Positions 1 to 9,424 of a stretch of DNA of 64,000 nucleotides are shown here, piece after piece. The notes below the pieces were generated by a model. The model was not told the DNA's origin and searched no databases. It saw only the letters and a program-made list of their open reading frames with translations. Positions within the stretch are counted from its first letter, which is position 1, and every line of letters starts with the position of its first letter. Origin of the DNA: Polyangiaceae bacterium (GTDB taxonomy: Bacteria > Myxococcota_A > Polyangia > Polyangiales > Polyangiaceae); the NCBI GenBank assembly GCA_016715885.1, contig JADJXL010000002.1:310001-374000 (forward strand), written 5' to 3'. The position numbers were made by a program, and so were the translations under genes.

Positions 1-2
1 CC

Positions 3-56
3 GAAGCCGCACCTGCGCAGGCTCCCGAAGCCGTTCCCGCCGCCGCGAAGAATTAG
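3..56 (+). CDS. 3' end of an unidentified protein (partial)
   Basis: An open frame enters from the left edge and ends at TAG 54-56, giving a 17-residue Ala/Pro/Glu-rich tail (EAAPAQAPEAVPAAAKN). Such tails are common at the C-termini of proteins in this genome, for example the L25 protein at 61742. It converges on the minus-strand DUF3604 gene, whose stop begins two bases later. The product cannot be identified from so little sequence. Confidence 0.4.
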   Translation, partial: EAAPAQAPEAVPAAAKN

Positions 57-57
57 C

Positions 58-1929
58 TCACAACTCCAAAAAGATCGGCGACGTCCAAGCTCGCTCCTGA
101 ACCTTCACGTTCAGTTTGCCGCCTTCTTTGCACCCTTCGACGCTCGGCGCTTTCTCGCAGTCGTAATGCGACCAGCGCCACGTGGGCTGCTCCAGCACCC
201 GAGCATAATACAGCGTCGGCTTCGCGGGGTCGAACGATTTGTCCGACCAGTACACGCACGCTCGATTGCCTGAATCTTCCGGAATCGCGATCTTTTCGAT
301 GACCACGGACGCTTTTCCTGACGCATCCGTCGTCAGTTTGACGATTTCGACACGTTCGAGCGGTGTTTCGTCCTTCATGGCATGCACGAAGAGATACGGT
401 TTTTCCTTTGATGTCAAAATGCCGCCCATCGGCACGCTGCCTGCGTCCACGAGGGCTTTGGGGAACATCGAATCGTCACACAGCTTCTTTGCTGCTTCGT
501 CGTCCGTCACGCCACTTGCCGCGTAAAGCCGCACCACCATTCGCGGGCCGCTCGTTGCATACGTCTCGCGCCGTTTCATGGCGGCGAATATCGATTCGCG
601 TGTGTTTTGCTCGGCCCATACGGCAGCAATGCCTCCCGGATTGAAATTCGGTGACGCAAGCCGAGCTTCGGGTTTGCTATCGGTGCCTCCGGTATGGCCA
701 GGCCACGCGGATTCTTTCACGTTACCCGGCGTGGCGTTATGCGTATCCGTCGAACCGATGAAACCAAACTGCATGGGATTCGGCTGCTTTTGCGCGGTGA
801 AAGCGAGCCCTCGCGCGAGCCCATTTCGTACGTAACCCGTTGCATTCTTTTCTTCGCTGTTGCCCGGCATTTGCGGCAGACCCAGCATTTCGGAAAGCGC
901 CGAACCAGGGACCACCTCGAATGCACACCCCGGATCTCCGAGCGCCTGATTGGGTAAACATTCGCTGTTGCCCTTGTGCTGGAAGAATTCCACGAGCACC
1001 TGGTAACGCTTCATGAATTTGCGCGTCCGCGGATCGTTTGCGGTGTCCCACATCTGCCCGGTGCTTGCATTCGAATTGTGCGGGATGGTAATCGCATCAC
1101 AACCTTCGGATGACTTGCATTCACGCGACAGCGCTTGCCAGAGCTCGATGGCCGAAGGATACCGAATGTAGTCGAATGGCGTCTCGGGCACCTTGTCACC
1201 CACGAAAATCACATTTCGATGCATGTTGGCCATACCCGATTGACCGCTCCATTCGTACGCCTTGAAGGTCGTGAAGCGACAGCGCTCGTATGCTGCATTG
1301 GCGGCTTCTTGCGTCCGTTTCCAGAGCGTACGCGCCTGCTGACGGCAACGTTCGCTGCGGGCGTCCGTGCCATTGCAGAGAATCGGATCCGACGGATCCT
1401 TCGGAATCAGCCGGAACAGCGTCCCGTATGTCACCACCGTTGCCGCCGTGCTTCCCGTGTTGCGAATGGCTTGGCAATACGGTGCATCGTAGCCATCCGC
1501 TTTCGGGTCCAACGTGCAAATACCTATCGGGCCCAAAAATTCGCTATGATCGGTGACGGCCATGAAATCGAGCGGCCGGTCGATCTTCGTCTTACCACCA
1601 GGATTCGGCGATCCTGGCGCCACTGGAACTTCGGCACCGCGGGCGAATGCATACGCAACGCTCGGATCCGCGCGCGTGCCTGTGGCATACGCATCCAGTG
1701 AATACGACGTGTGCGTGTGAAGTTCGCCAAAGTAGACATTTTTCAAAGGGTTTGCATCCGGACACGCCGCACCGGTATCCACGGGCGGCCCCGGATCCGG
1801 ATCCGGGTCGGCCAAAAATGCAGCACCTCCCTCGGGCGCCTGTGAACCTCGCGAGCCACAACCGGCTGCCACGATCGAAACGAGCGCCGCCGCAAGCCCC
1901 GAAACCAACACCGTGCGTCCTTCGTACAT
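58..1929 (-). CDS. DUF3604 domain lipoprotein
   Basis: The 623-residue protein starts with a lipoprotein signal (hydrophobic stretch ending VAAGCG). It then carries the DUF3604 signature, with a PHP-like GELHTHTSYSLDAY motif near residue 70 and a DFMAVTDHSEF block near 125; such His/Asp sets bind metal in PHP-type phosphoesterases. The ATG at 1929 is preferred over an upstream TTG at 1944 because GAGGA lies just upstream and the signal peptide then has normal length. It is the last gene of a coupled set with HupE (1945), a parvulin (2949) and a DUF4185 lipoprotein (3848). From memory, DUF3604, HupE/UreJ and PpiC-type genes often sit together in other proteobacteria. Likely anchored on the periplasmic side; the substrate is unknown. 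Confidence 0.85.
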   Translation of the reverse strand: MYEGRTVLVSGLAAALVSIVAAGCGSRGSQAPEGGAAFLADPDPDPGPPVDTGAACPDANPLKNVYFGELHTHTSYSLDAYATGTRADPSVAYAFARGAEVPVAPGSPNPGGKTKIDRPLDFMAVTDHSEFLGPIGICTLDPKADGYDAPYCQAIRNTGSTAATVVTYGTLFRLIPKDPSDPILCNGTDARSERCRQQARTLWKRTQEAANAAYERCRFTTFKAYEWSGQSGMANMHRNVIFVGDKVPETPFDYIRYPSAIELWQALSRECKSSEGCDAITIPHNSNASTGQMWDTANDPRTRKFMKRYQVLVEFFQHKGNSECLPNQALGDPGCAFEVVPGSALSEMLGLPQMPGNSEEKNATGYVRNGLARGLAFTAQKQPNPMQFGFIGSTDTHNATPGNVKESAWPGHTGGTDSKPEARLASPNFNPGGIAAVWAEQNTRESIFAAMKRRETYATSGPRMVVRLYAASGVTDDEAAKKLCDDSMFPKALVDAGSVPMGGILTSKEKPYLFVHAMKDETPLERVEIVKLTTDASGKASVVIEKIAIPEDSGNRACVYWSDKSFDPAKPTLYYARVLEQPTWRWSHYDCEKAPSVEGCKEGGKLNVKVQERAWTSPIFLEL

Positions 1930-1944
1930 GTCAATCCTCGGCAA

Positions 1945-2949
1945 TCAATGACCCGCAACAAGGACACCTCGCACTCGGTCGAGCAGCCAGTACGCGGCAA
2001 GTCCTCCCGCAAGGTATGTCAAAACGATCGTGGATTGAAGAGAAAAACGGCTGCGAAACAAGAAATGTGAGAGCACGAGCGCCACGGCCAAAAACATGAT
2101 TTGGCCCACTTCGACGCCAACGCCAAATCCAAGCAGCGCCCATCCAATGTTCTGCGATGGCATGCCCAGCTCCGCCATACCTCCAGCAAACCCCAGGCCA
2201 TGCACCAAACCAAATACGAGCGCCAAGGCGGCCGCGGCGTTTGGCGACGGTGGCGCCTTGTCTTTGCGCTCCACGTCGAGCGCCAGAAGCAGTAGACTCA
2301 TTGCAATGCACGCTTCCGTGGCTTCTTTCGACACGTGAATCCACCCGAGCGCTGCAGCGCTGAAGGACAAACCGTGCGACACGGTAAACGCCGTTTCCGC
2401 GATGAGCACGCTCTTCGGACGGCGCAAGAGCAGCACGAGGAGCAGCAGAAATAACAAATGATCCGCGCCTTCCAGGATGTGCTTCACGCCGAGCGGCACG
2501 TATTCGGTGAAATTCGCAAGAGCTCGCGATGCCGCTGGTATGCGAAAAATGGGCTCGGCAGGCGTGAGAAGGTGCGTCGAAGTCGTCCCATCGATTTGCG
2601 ATACCCACACGACGGCTTCACTGATTTCGGTCCCAAGACCAGTCACGCCCGCATCACGCCCAGCGAGCGGACCATGGCAACGTAGCACGAAGGTGGAACC
2701 ATTTTGCACGAGCACGTTCGTCGAGGGAACGGCTCTTTGCGGCACGTCATCGCCGGCGTTTTTCCATTCACATCCCGTCGGAAACTGGGGCGTCACGCGT
2801 ACATCGACGGTCGTACGAAAACGCAGGATCGCCTGTCCGGGCGCGTGTTCGACGATTTCCACGTAAGCCGTGCGCATGCCGTGCGCGAATACGTCGCTCG
2901 AGCATACGAGGCAGAGCGCGACGAGAGTGGCAAAGGCGAATCGCTGCAT
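1945..2949 (-). CDS. HupE/UreJ family membrane protein
   Basis: The 334-residue protein has a signal peptide (MQRFAFATLVALCLV...FAHGM), a periplasmic beta-rich N-terminal half of about 170 residues, and then the HupE/UreJ membrane domain. That domain begins at the signature HILEGADHLLFLLLL and continues with about six hydrophobic segments and histidines (SHGLSF, GLVHGLGFAGG) typical of the family. Such proteins are proposed metal (Ni/Co) permeases, but members with a long N-terminal domain and no hydrogenase or urease context are unassigned. Its ATG overlaps the parvulin stop by one base (TGATG), so the two are translationally coupled. No urease or hydrogenase gene is nearby, which argues against a nickel-enzyme role here. 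Confidence 0.85.
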   Translation of the reverse strand: MQRFAFATLVALCLVCSSDVFAHGMRTAYVEIVEHAPGQAILRFRTTVDVRVTPQFPTGCEWKNAGDDVPQRAVPSTNVLVQNGSTFVLRCHGPLAGRDAGVTGLGTEISEAVVWVSQIDGTTSTHLLTPAEPIFRIPAASRALANFTEYVPLGVKHILEGADHLLFLLLLVLLLRRPKSVLIAETAFTVSHGLSFSAAALGWIHVSKEATEACIAMSLLLLALDVERKDKAPPSPNAAAALALVFGLVHGLGFAGGMAELGMPSQNIGWALLGFGVGVEVGQIMFLAVALVLSHFLFRSRFSLQSTIVLTYLAGGLAAYWLLDRVRGVLVAGH

Positions 2950-3851
2950 CAGTCCTCTGCCGACATTTCGCCGCGTGGGGCGGTGCGACTGGTTGGTGAA
3001 AACGCGCGCACCCGGTTTTCACCGACGTACACTTCATAATCGCCAAAAAGCCGATTCACGTAACGACGCACGGCGTCTTCGCGCCTCCGCAATTGGCATT
3101 CCACGGCGAGTCTTCCCCGCACGTCCTGCATCTTGGCTGGTTTTTCCGGGATGAACTCGATGACGCGCACCAAATGCGACCCGTGTTTCGACGCGATGGG
3201 ATCGCTCCAGGTTCGTGCAGGCAACTTCTGGATGGCTGCGGCAAAGTCGGGTCCGAAGGCATGGGCCACGTCTTCGATGGTCGCCGTGACGCGCCGATTC
3301 GTCGCGAATGATTCCCCAAACGGAGGCACTTCGTTCTCATGCGCAGGATCCGCCGTATACGCCGCGACTCGTTCTCGCAATGCCAACGCGGCATCCTGCG
3401 ACGCCCCCACGACGTGCACGAATTGAATCGTTGCGGGCAATGTCCACTGGTCGCGTGTTTGAGCAAAACATTCTTCGAGCGCTTTGTCCGTCAGCGGTTC
3501 GGAGGCTCCGTCGATGTCTTCCGCAAGTACGAGCAATTTTTGGACGAGCCTTTGTCGTACGATGATGTCGCCCTCTGCAATGCGCAATCGCAATGCTTCA
3601 CGGTAAAGGAGTTCGTCTTCGATCGCGCGCGCTTCGACGCGCTGCTTTTCTTCGGCCGAAAGAGACGTTTTCCCCAGCGTTCGTGCTTCGGCGGCGTGAA
3701 GCGCAGCAAGCACTTCCGGCTCGATACGAATGGCGCGCGTTTCCTTCGGCGCCGGCGCAATGGCAAAAAGCAAGCCGCCCAGCAGAAAAAAGTGGGTCAT
3801 TCGGTGCCGAAGGGCGCTTTGGAAAAACCTGCCCGCTTTTGCGCCCATCAC
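2949..3851 (-). CDS. PpiC-type (parvulin) peptidyl-prolyl isomerase
   Basis: This 300-residue protein has an N-terminal hydrophobic anchor (FFLLGGLLFAIAPAP) followed by a SurA/PpiD-like helical segment. A parvulin core near residues 150-265 contains EVPPFGESFATN, AFGPDF and SKHGSHLVRVIEF, the usual PpiC landmarks. It should assist folding of exported proteins at the outer face of the inner membrane. GTG 3851 or ATG 3848 may be used; both overlap the stop of the DUF4185 gene. Being fused into this operon suggests it folds the neighbouring DUF3604, HupE or DUF4185 products rather than acting as a general chaperone; that is inference. Confidence 0.85.
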   Translation of the reverse strand: MMGAKAGRFFQSALRHRMTHFFLLGGLLFAIAPAPKETRAIRIEPEVLAALHAAEARTLGKTSLSAEEKQRVEARAIEDELLYREALRLRIAEGDIIVRQRLVQKLLVLAEDIDGASEPLTDKALEECFAQTRDQWTLPATIQFVHVVGASQDAALALRERVAAYTADPAHENEVPPFGESFATNRRVTATIEDVAHAFGPDFAAAIQKLPARTWSDPIASKHGSHLVRVIEFIPEKPAKMQDVRGRLAVECQLRRREDAVRRYVNRLFGDYEVYVGENRVRAFSPTSRTAPRGEMSAED

Positions 3852-4987
3852 TCCAATTCCACCCGCGCGACCGCGATTTCCGAATTGAACCAGCCTTCGC
3901 CCGTGGGCCTGGAAAAACTCACGTAAAGAACGCGCCCGTTTTCCTCGGAAAATTCAGGGTGCTCCGCCATGTCGTAAATCCAGCCTTCGGACGTCTTCCG
4001 ATCGCCCGTGAAAAGCACTGCCGTATCGGAATACGGTCCCCATATTTCAGGAGCCGTGCGGATGACCGCGTCATTCGTGCCCGGGTCCGAATAGATAGCC
4101 GTCCAGCGCCCGAGGTGCTCGTTGAAATGCACCGTCATGATGTCCGCACCATCGAAGAGCGCGTCGGCGTCATCCACGTCCGACGTGAAAGCTTCCCCAT
4201 CCCAATAAGTCCACGCCGATCGCTCTTGCAGTTGATCGAGCGGCACGCGTCCAAGCGTGCACGGCTTTATGAAGCCATCTCCTTCGCATGAAAATGCGTA
4301 AAATTGGCCGTCCCGGATGACCGGCGAAATGCCGTAATTCGGCTCGTCTTCCCGAAACAGGAGCGTTGGATGCGGGGTTCCTTTGGCAACGACGGGCCTT
4401 TCGGGTGGCGCATTGAAATCGTTCCACAAGGCAAACCCATATCCAACTCCGTGGAAATTGAAATCTCCAGGCTCGGCATAAATGAGACCATACGGGATGA
4501 TGCCGCGGCTATTCGTTTCGTCGAAGATGGGTCGTCCCGGCCATGCTCCGAAACGCGCATTGCACGGCTTTTCCGCGCAATCGTCACCTCGGTGCGCGAC
4601 GTTGAATTCCTCTTCGTCCGCCGTGGGTGGGACCAGATAATGCGGCGCGCCGGCTGCATCGACGGGTTCGCTGAAACCTTGGATTCCATCGGATGCGTCG
4701 AAGTCCGATGTGAACGAAAACGAATTATGATGCCAATTCGTCCCAGCCTCGTCCGGCGATTCCAACACGGTATCGCCATAAGCCCATACCGACTTGCCAA
4801 AAAGGACGCCGCTCTGGCCTCCGTCTCGCCCCGTGATCACCGAATTTTGTTCGAGCACGAAGACTTCTTTCGACGACCGCACCGTCACCTCTGCCGGATC
4901 CGAACATCCGGCGGCGATGAACATGAATCCAAATGTCAACCAAAGCCGTTTGGAAATCAAGGCGTCACTCGAAGTGTTCTGACTCAT
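3848..4987 (-). CDS. DUF4185-like lipoprotein
   Basis: The 379-residue protein has a lipoprotein signal (LTFGFMFIAAGC, lipobox Cys near residue 28). The body resembles DUF4185, a five-bladed-propeller type fold related to glycoside hydrolase families: GQSGVLFGKSVWAYGDT near residue 60, NWHHNSFSF, and a C-terminal WIYDMAEHPEF...VLYVSFSRPTGEG region. ATG 4987 is preceded by AAGGAG at good spacing. It is the first gene of the four-gene coupled set running down to DUF3604. Family members are thought to act on or bind cell-surface carbohydrate; no catalytic residue can be assigned from sequence alone. Confidence 0.7.
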   Translation of the reverse strand: MSQNTSSDALISKRLWLTFGFMFIAAGCSDPAEVTVRSSKEVFVLEQNSVITGRDGGQSGVLFGKSVWAYGDTVLESPDEAGTNWHHNSFSFTSDFDASDGIQGFSEPVDAAGAPHYLVPPTADEEEFNVAHRGDDCAEKPCNARFGAWPGRPIFDETNSRGIIPYGLIYAEPGDFNFHGVGYGFALWNDFNAPPERPVVAKGTPHPTLLFREDEPNYGISPVIRDGQFYAFSCEGDGFIKPCTLGRVPLDQLQERSAWTYWDGEAFTSDVDDADALFDGADIMTVHFNEHLGRWTAIYSDPGTNDAVIRTAPEIWGPYSDTAVLFTGDRKTSEGWIYDMAEHPEFSEENGRVLYVSFSRPTGEGWFNSEIAVARVELE

Positions 4988-4997
4988 GAGATACTCC

Positions 4998-5735
4998 TTA
5001 TGTTTCTAATAATGCCAACATGACATCGAGGTCGGGAATCTGTTCCGTTGGAACCATTCGCTGCGCGTGACTGCGAGGTTTTATCGCGAGCCACCGCGAG
5101 GACAGGTTTACCTTTTCGATCTCACCGCGCGAAAAGACCTCCCCATTGACGGTGAGCACCAGCGCCCCGAGTGCGCAAGCGCCAAATCGTGTCTCGTCGC
5201 CGTTCGCTATGCGCGCCTGAGCTGCCAAGCGCCGTTTGTCGAACGTCATGCGTCGAACGTATTCGCCGAATTCATGCGGATTGCTCAATGGCGAAGGCAG
5301 CACGGTGCGCGCTCCTTCGGCATCGTCGATCCATAGCACAGTACCTGCAGGCGCTTTTTCGCCTGTCGGTTCCCAGAGCATTCCACCGACCGAGGTGACG
5401 TCATCGAATCGCACGTCGTGATCGCGGTGTTTGTCGCGTATGCGTACGCCGTGTTCGTGACACGTGACGCGTTGCCTGCGTGCCTGCGCGTATTGGGAGA
5501 ATGCGTCCCACGAAAGCCAAAAGAAAACGAGCGCGATGACGCCGCTCACGATCGCCCCCGTCACGTTCACATCGCCAAATCGTGTCCATATGCCGAGCCA
5601 AACGCAATCGATGGCAACCACCAAGCAAAACAATCCCAGCACGACACGTATGCTCTGCTGCACGCGGGCGACGGAATGCTCGGAAACGACAGCGCCCAGT
5701 GGATCGGCAGTGCGGTACGGCGATTGCGCGGTCAT
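4998..5735 (-). CDS. two-TM membrane protein, DUF6585-like
   Basis: The 245-residue protein has a cytoplasmic N-terminus, two transmembrane helices (about residues 30-50 and 58-78), then a soluble domain with a PH-like or DUF6585-like pattern (VTCHEHGVRIRD, VRFDDVTSVGG, RWLAIKPRS). The family resemblance is from memory and the function is unknown. ATG 5735 overlaps the stop of the upstream gene in an ATGA arrangement, so it is translated together with the membrane protein at 5732. It lies just upstream of the DUF4185 set with a 10-base gap and could belong to the same transcript. Confidence 0.65.
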   Translation of the reverse strand: MTAQSPYRTADPLGAVVSEHSVARVQQSIRVVLGLFCLVVAIDCVWLGIWTRFGDVNVTGAIVSGVIALVFFWLSWDAFSQYAQARRQRVTCHEHGVRIRDKHRDHDVRFDDVTSVGGMLWEPTGEKAPAGTVLWIDDAEGARTVLPSPLSNPHEFGEYVRRMTFDKRRLAAQARIANGDETRFGACALGALVLTVNGEVFSRGEIEKVNLSSRWLAIKPRSHAQRMVPTEQIPDLDVMLALLET

Positions 5736-6910
5736 GAAAAAAGCTCCCGCACGATCGCATCGAGCGATCCGTCACCTCGCATGAACGCTTTTCGCATTCG
5801 CTCGACCGGTCGCACATCCGGCGCCAATCCACACGCGGCTTGCGCTTCCCGTAAGAGATTGGCTTCCGTACCCGAAAAACGCCCGTCGATGATGGCCGCA
5901 GTTGCGAGCACTTGCAATGCCATCCTTTGTTCTGGTTTGTCAAGGCGTGATAGGCTTTCGAGAAATGCTCGGGAATCGTCGATTCCTTCTGGCAAAGGAT
6001 CTTCGACGCGACGCATGACCTCGATGAGCACCGATTGCAGGTTGGGATGAAGATCCTCGGTGCGAACGATGGAGCTCGCCACGGCACGCACCAGCGTTAC
6101 GCGACCTTCGGGCGACTGCGGTATCCCTTGGTCGAAAATGGCGGTCACGAGCTCGTGAGCTGCTGAAGGCCCCATGACGCGGATACGTGCTTCCCGTAAA
6201 ACCACATAACACACGATGCCGTTCCACGCTGCCGTGCCCGGAACTGCGACGAACGGTAGCCACGTGCGCACGAGCGCGCGGCCCGCGATACGCCGCACGA
6301 GTATCTTGACGGCGAAATTCGTGATGCTGACTTTGACCTTGTAAAGCAGCGACGCCAAAAGCAATTTGATCTTCGACGCTTCGCGATGGGGATTCACCCC
6401 GAACGCGCTCTCCGTCGGATTGGGCAATTCGAGCGCCGCGCGGGCCAATGCTGCCGCAACTGCATTCTGTTCTTCCGTGGCGTCATGACCAAAAGGATCG
6501 AATCCGGCAGCTCGTGCCATTCGATGTACCGTGCGAAGCGAATCCCAATACAGAAAAATAATTTCGAGGATCGCGGCAACGACCGTAACGCCACCCACGA
6601 TGGCCCAATAGCGCACGGTGATATCGAGATTCGTGTGCTCCGTGCCGAATACCTTGTCCGCGTATACCTCGGCCGCGGCTGCGAGCGCTGCGCTCAGCGC
6701 TCCGGCAAGGCCTGCGCGAAAAACGGCAGCACGCACGATGTTCGCGAGCGTCCTGCGTTCTTCGGCGTTGAGCACGTACACGGCATCTTGCGCATCGACT
6801 TTCGGCAAAGACGCCGACATGCGCCGGAAGTAGAGCACGCCGAGCCGTTCGAGCAGCGGAGGTGAAGCGCCCTTGTTTGGAGGTGCGGATGCCACATTGG
6901 CCGTCGTCAT
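5732..6910 (-). CDS. multi-pass membrane protein, possibly LBF_2804-like
   Basis: The 392-residue protein starts best at ATG 6910 (MTTANVASAPP); the longer frame from 6961 adds only a Trp/Cys-rich stretch. A conserved-looking N-terminal block (LERLGVLYFRR, VYVLNAEERRTLANI) precedes hydrophobic helices (GLAGALSAALAAAAE; VGGVTVVAAILEIIFLYWDS; WNGIVCYVVLREARIRVMG). The C-terminal third is soluble and helical (QRMALQVLATAAIIDGRFSG), like TerB-type helical bundles. I recall similar proteins named LBF_2804 family in Leptospira and myxobacteria, but that is not verified. Coupled by ATGA to the gene at 4998. Confidence 0.6.
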   Translation of the reverse strand: MTTANVASAPPNKGASPPLLERLGVLYFRRMSASLPKVDAQDAVYVLNAEERRTLANIVRAAVFRAGLAGALSAALAAAAEVYADKVFGTEHTNLDITVRYWAIVGGVTVVAAILEIIFLYWDSLRTVHRMARAAGFDPFGHDATEEQNAVAAALARAALELPNPTESAFGVNPHREASKIKLLLASLLYKVKVSITNFAVKILVRRIAGRALVRTWLPFVAVPGTAAWNGIVCYVVLREARIRVMGPSAAHELVTAIFDQGIPQSPEGRVTLVRAVASSIVRTEDLHPNLQSVLIEVMRRVEDPLPEGIDDSRAFLESLSRLDKPEQRMALQVLATAAIIDGRFSGTEANLLREAQAACGLAPDVRPVERMRKAFMRGDGSLDAIVRELFS

Positions 6911-6970
6911 CGACGACCATGATACACAACAAAGCCATCGAAAATCCAGACCTTGCTTCAACCAACGAAG

Positions 6971-7885
6971 TCACCGGCTCGTCGTCGCATTCGGCGGTGG
7001 GCATTGTTGCAAGAACATCGATTGGTCTGCAGGGGGGATCGTCAGAAAAACGGGTCGCAATGCACCACATCGGTCGATTTTCAACGGACGCGGCTTGCCT
7101 TCTCGATTCACCACCCAAAATTCGAGCGCCGGATTCCGCACCCACGCCTGCACGACCTCGGGCTGCGTAGCCAGTTGAATGGTGCCACCTTCGCCGAGCG
7201 CCACGGGGATCGCACCATCACGCAATCGTTGCGGTGCGGCACTCTCACGGCCATTGAGCAATTCGACATCGGATGCACCGGTGACACTGCCGAGCGCTAC
7301 GCGTTCGATGGAATCACACGACACCGCAGCCGAACGCGTGGGCACGTCCCCGAAAGCGAGTGGTCCTTCGTTCTTGTGTTTGTCCACGAGCTTCGGGGGT
7401 TTTGCCGTGGCTGCGCGAATGAGCGACCAGCCCAAATCGGCTGCAAATGGCGTAGCGTAAAGCGCATTGATGCAGCTCCAGCGTTTTGCGTCCGTCTCGC
7501 CCGGTTGAGGCGGTAAGTTGCATCCAAGCGCAACGATACCCGCAACGAGCCCGCCCGCAGCCGCAGAGAGCGCGGCCGCGGCAAGATACGTGCTTCGCGT
7601 ATAGCCGCCGCGATATTCATACACCTTGCTGACGTAAAATGTTCGTTCGATCCGGCGCTCGCGCTCTTCGCAGGAAACACGAATGTGTCCATCCGGCGTA
7701 AAGGCACTCTCGTATTCGATGGCCGTATTGATCTGGCCCGTGGGTTTACGTTCTTCTTTGCTTTGGTCGTATCGTTTTCTGCCGACCACGTAAGCGAGGT
7801 CGAACATTGTCCCGCAACCCGTCGTCCCGAGCAATGACGCAAACAGGCAAATCGATAGGATGCTACGCATCGTTCCATTTTTCAT
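6971..7885 (-). CDS. lipoprotein of unknown function
   Basis: Starting at ATG 7885, the 304-residue product has a lipoprotein signal (MRSILSICLFASLLGTTGCG). The mature part carries a charged stretch (RKRYDQSKEERKP) and then a hydrophobic Ala-rich segment (LAAAALSAAAGGLVAGIVA) that may be a membrane helix. Two later Cys residues flank it. The ATG overlaps the stop of the WxxGxW protein (ATGA), so both are made together; the longer frame reaching 8032 is out-competed by that arrangement. I do not recognise a domain family. Confidence 0.7.
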   Translation of the reverse strand: MKNGTMRSILSICLFASLLGTTGCGTMFDLAYVVGRKRYDQSKEERKPTGQINTAIEYESAFTPDGHIRVSCEERERRIERTFYVSKVYEYRGGYTRSTYLAAAALSAAAGGLVAGIVALGCNLPPQPGETDAKRWSCINALYATPFAADLGWSLIRAATAKPPKLVDKHKNEGPLAFGDVPTRSAAVSCDSIERVALGSVTGASDVELLNGRESAAPQRLRDGAIPVALGEGGTIQLATQPEVVQAWVRNPALEFWVVNREGKPRPLKIDRCGALRPVFLTIPPADQSMFLQQCPPPNATTSR

Positions 7886-9336
7886 GGTTGCACCTTGATG
7901 GTGCCATTGGTCTTTACCTTGACGCGCAATTCCCAATGTCCGCTGATGGGCACACCCAGCGCCGGATTCGGCGGATCCGCTACCCACACGTATCCCTCGC
8001 CGGGCGGAATTTCCCAATGCCCCGCAATCCATTCGTAATCGTTTTTCGCATCGCTAAAACGCCAGAAACCTCCCAGCCACACGGAACCCGGTGCGGGTGA
8101 AGGCGGCGGCGTTTCCGCTTTGGGTGCAGGCGGCGGTCGCCCGCTACGCTCGTAATATCCGGGCGACCACACCCATTTTCCTTGCACGTTGATCCACACG
8201 CCCGCCACCCATCGAGCGCCCGCATGCGGAGGTGGCGGAGGCGTTTCTGCACGCGGCGAAGGTTTGCCCCAATATCCGGCGACCCATTCGAATCGCCCAT
8301 TCACTTTCACCCAATACCCCGGCACCCACTTCGATTCGGGCACGGGCGGCGCCCCCGGATTCTCCACGCGCGGTGGCGGGGCATTCCAATGGCCAGGCAC
8401 CCATTCCCATGATCCATCCGTTTGTACCCACACCCAATGCCCAGGCGCCCACGTGCAGCCCGCCGTCGGTGGATCACCAGGATTCTCCGTTTTCGGCCCC
8501 GGAACGGTCTTCGGCGGATTCCAATACCCAGGGATCCATACCCATTTTCCTGATCCAGGCGTCCATTTCCAATGCCCCGGAACCCACGTTGCTCCCGGAT
8601 CTATCGCCGGCGGCGGCGATTCTTTCTTTGGCGGCGGCTCTGGCGTCGTTGGATTCACGTCGACACCAACTCGCACCGAGCCCCCGACAGAAATGCTCCC
8701 CGCTGCTCGAGCCTTCGCTTCCGCTTCGAGCTTCGCGGCAGCTTCGAGCTCGGCTTTGACGTCGATCAATTCGTAGACTTTGACCGTGATTTTTGCATTC
8801 GCAATTTCTTGCGGCGTATCGGCCCAAAACGTCATCCGCCCGCTTTCGTCGAATGCATTCAAATAAAGCGAGTCATACGTCGCCGCCTTTGCACAACGTA
8901 CCTTGCGTTGTTCGAGAAAAACCAATTGGCCCGGCCAACTCTCGGTTCGAACCGCTTCCCAATGCCCCGGTGTCGCAGGAACGTCGCCTCGCCGTGGTGC
9001 TCGTTCGGCTGGACCATCCGCCGCGCTGCCCGCCAAAGCCCTTCGTGTGAGCAGCTTCTGCCAATCCTCGTCCTCGTCGCCCAGCGTCGCAACTTCCCCA
9101 TCCGGAAACGAAAGTCGCAAAAGCGGTCCACACGCTGCCGAAAGGCGCGTTTCAATCTCGAAATCCCGGTTCTTGTGGTCCGCACGACGAGGCACTTCGA
9201 TTTCGATCGGCCCGGAAAAGCGACCCGCAGGAATGTCGATGGTTTTGTCGAATATGATTTTGCGCTCGACGTGACCGCAACCCAAAACAAAACTCAATCC
9301 TATTGCGATCACGACCCCAGGGCCAAATTGCGTCAC
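7882..9336 (-). CDS. lipoprotein with WxxGxW (YXWGXW-type) repeats
   Basis: This 484-residue protein begins at GTG 9336 with a lipoprotein signal (GLSFVLGCG). The first 230 residues include an Ala/Glu-rich helix (VKAELEAAAKLEAEAKAR). From about residue 250 there are five tandem blocks of roughly 40 residues built on W-x-P-G-x-W and W-x-P-G-Y-W (WVPGHWKWTPG, WAPGHWVWVQTDG, WVPGYWVKVNG, WVAGVWINVQG, WLGGFWRFSD). They are joined by Pro-rich linkers such as NPGAPPVPESK. These match the known YXWGXW / WXXGXW repeat family of outer-membrane-associated lipoproteins. Coupled to the lipoprotein at 6971. The repeats suggest an extended surface stalk or a peptidoglycan contact; that is inference. Confidence 0.8.
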   Translation of the reverse strand: MTQFGPGVVIAIGLSFVLGCGHVERKIIFDKTIDIPAGRFSGPIEIEVPRRADHKNRDFEIETRLSAACGPLLRLSFPDGEVATLGDEDEDWQKLLTRRALAGSAADGPAERAPRRGDVPATPGHWEAVRTESWPGQLVFLEQRKVRCAKAATYDSLYLNAFDESGRMTFWADTPQEIANAKITVKVYELIDVKAELEAAAKLEAEAKARAAGSISVGGSVRVGVDVNPTTPEPPPKKESPPPAIDPGATWVPGHWKWTPGSGKWVWIPGYWNPPKTVPGPKTENPGDPPTAGCTWAPGHWVWVQTDGSWEWVPGHWNAPPPRVENPGAPPVPESKWVPGYWVKVNGRFEWVAGYWGKPSPRAETPPPPPHAGARWVAGVWINVQGKWVWSPGYYERSGRPPPAPKAETPPPSPAPGSVWLGGFWRFSDAKNDYEWIAGHWEIPPGEGYVWVADPPNPALGVPISGHWELRVKVKTNGTIKVQP

Positions 9337-9424
9337 GAAGTCCTGCCTTCAAAGCAAGCTGCAATTTCGAATCATACACGACACGCGGAAGTCATTCGGA
9401 TTGTCTTACACGCAGCGTCCGAAA

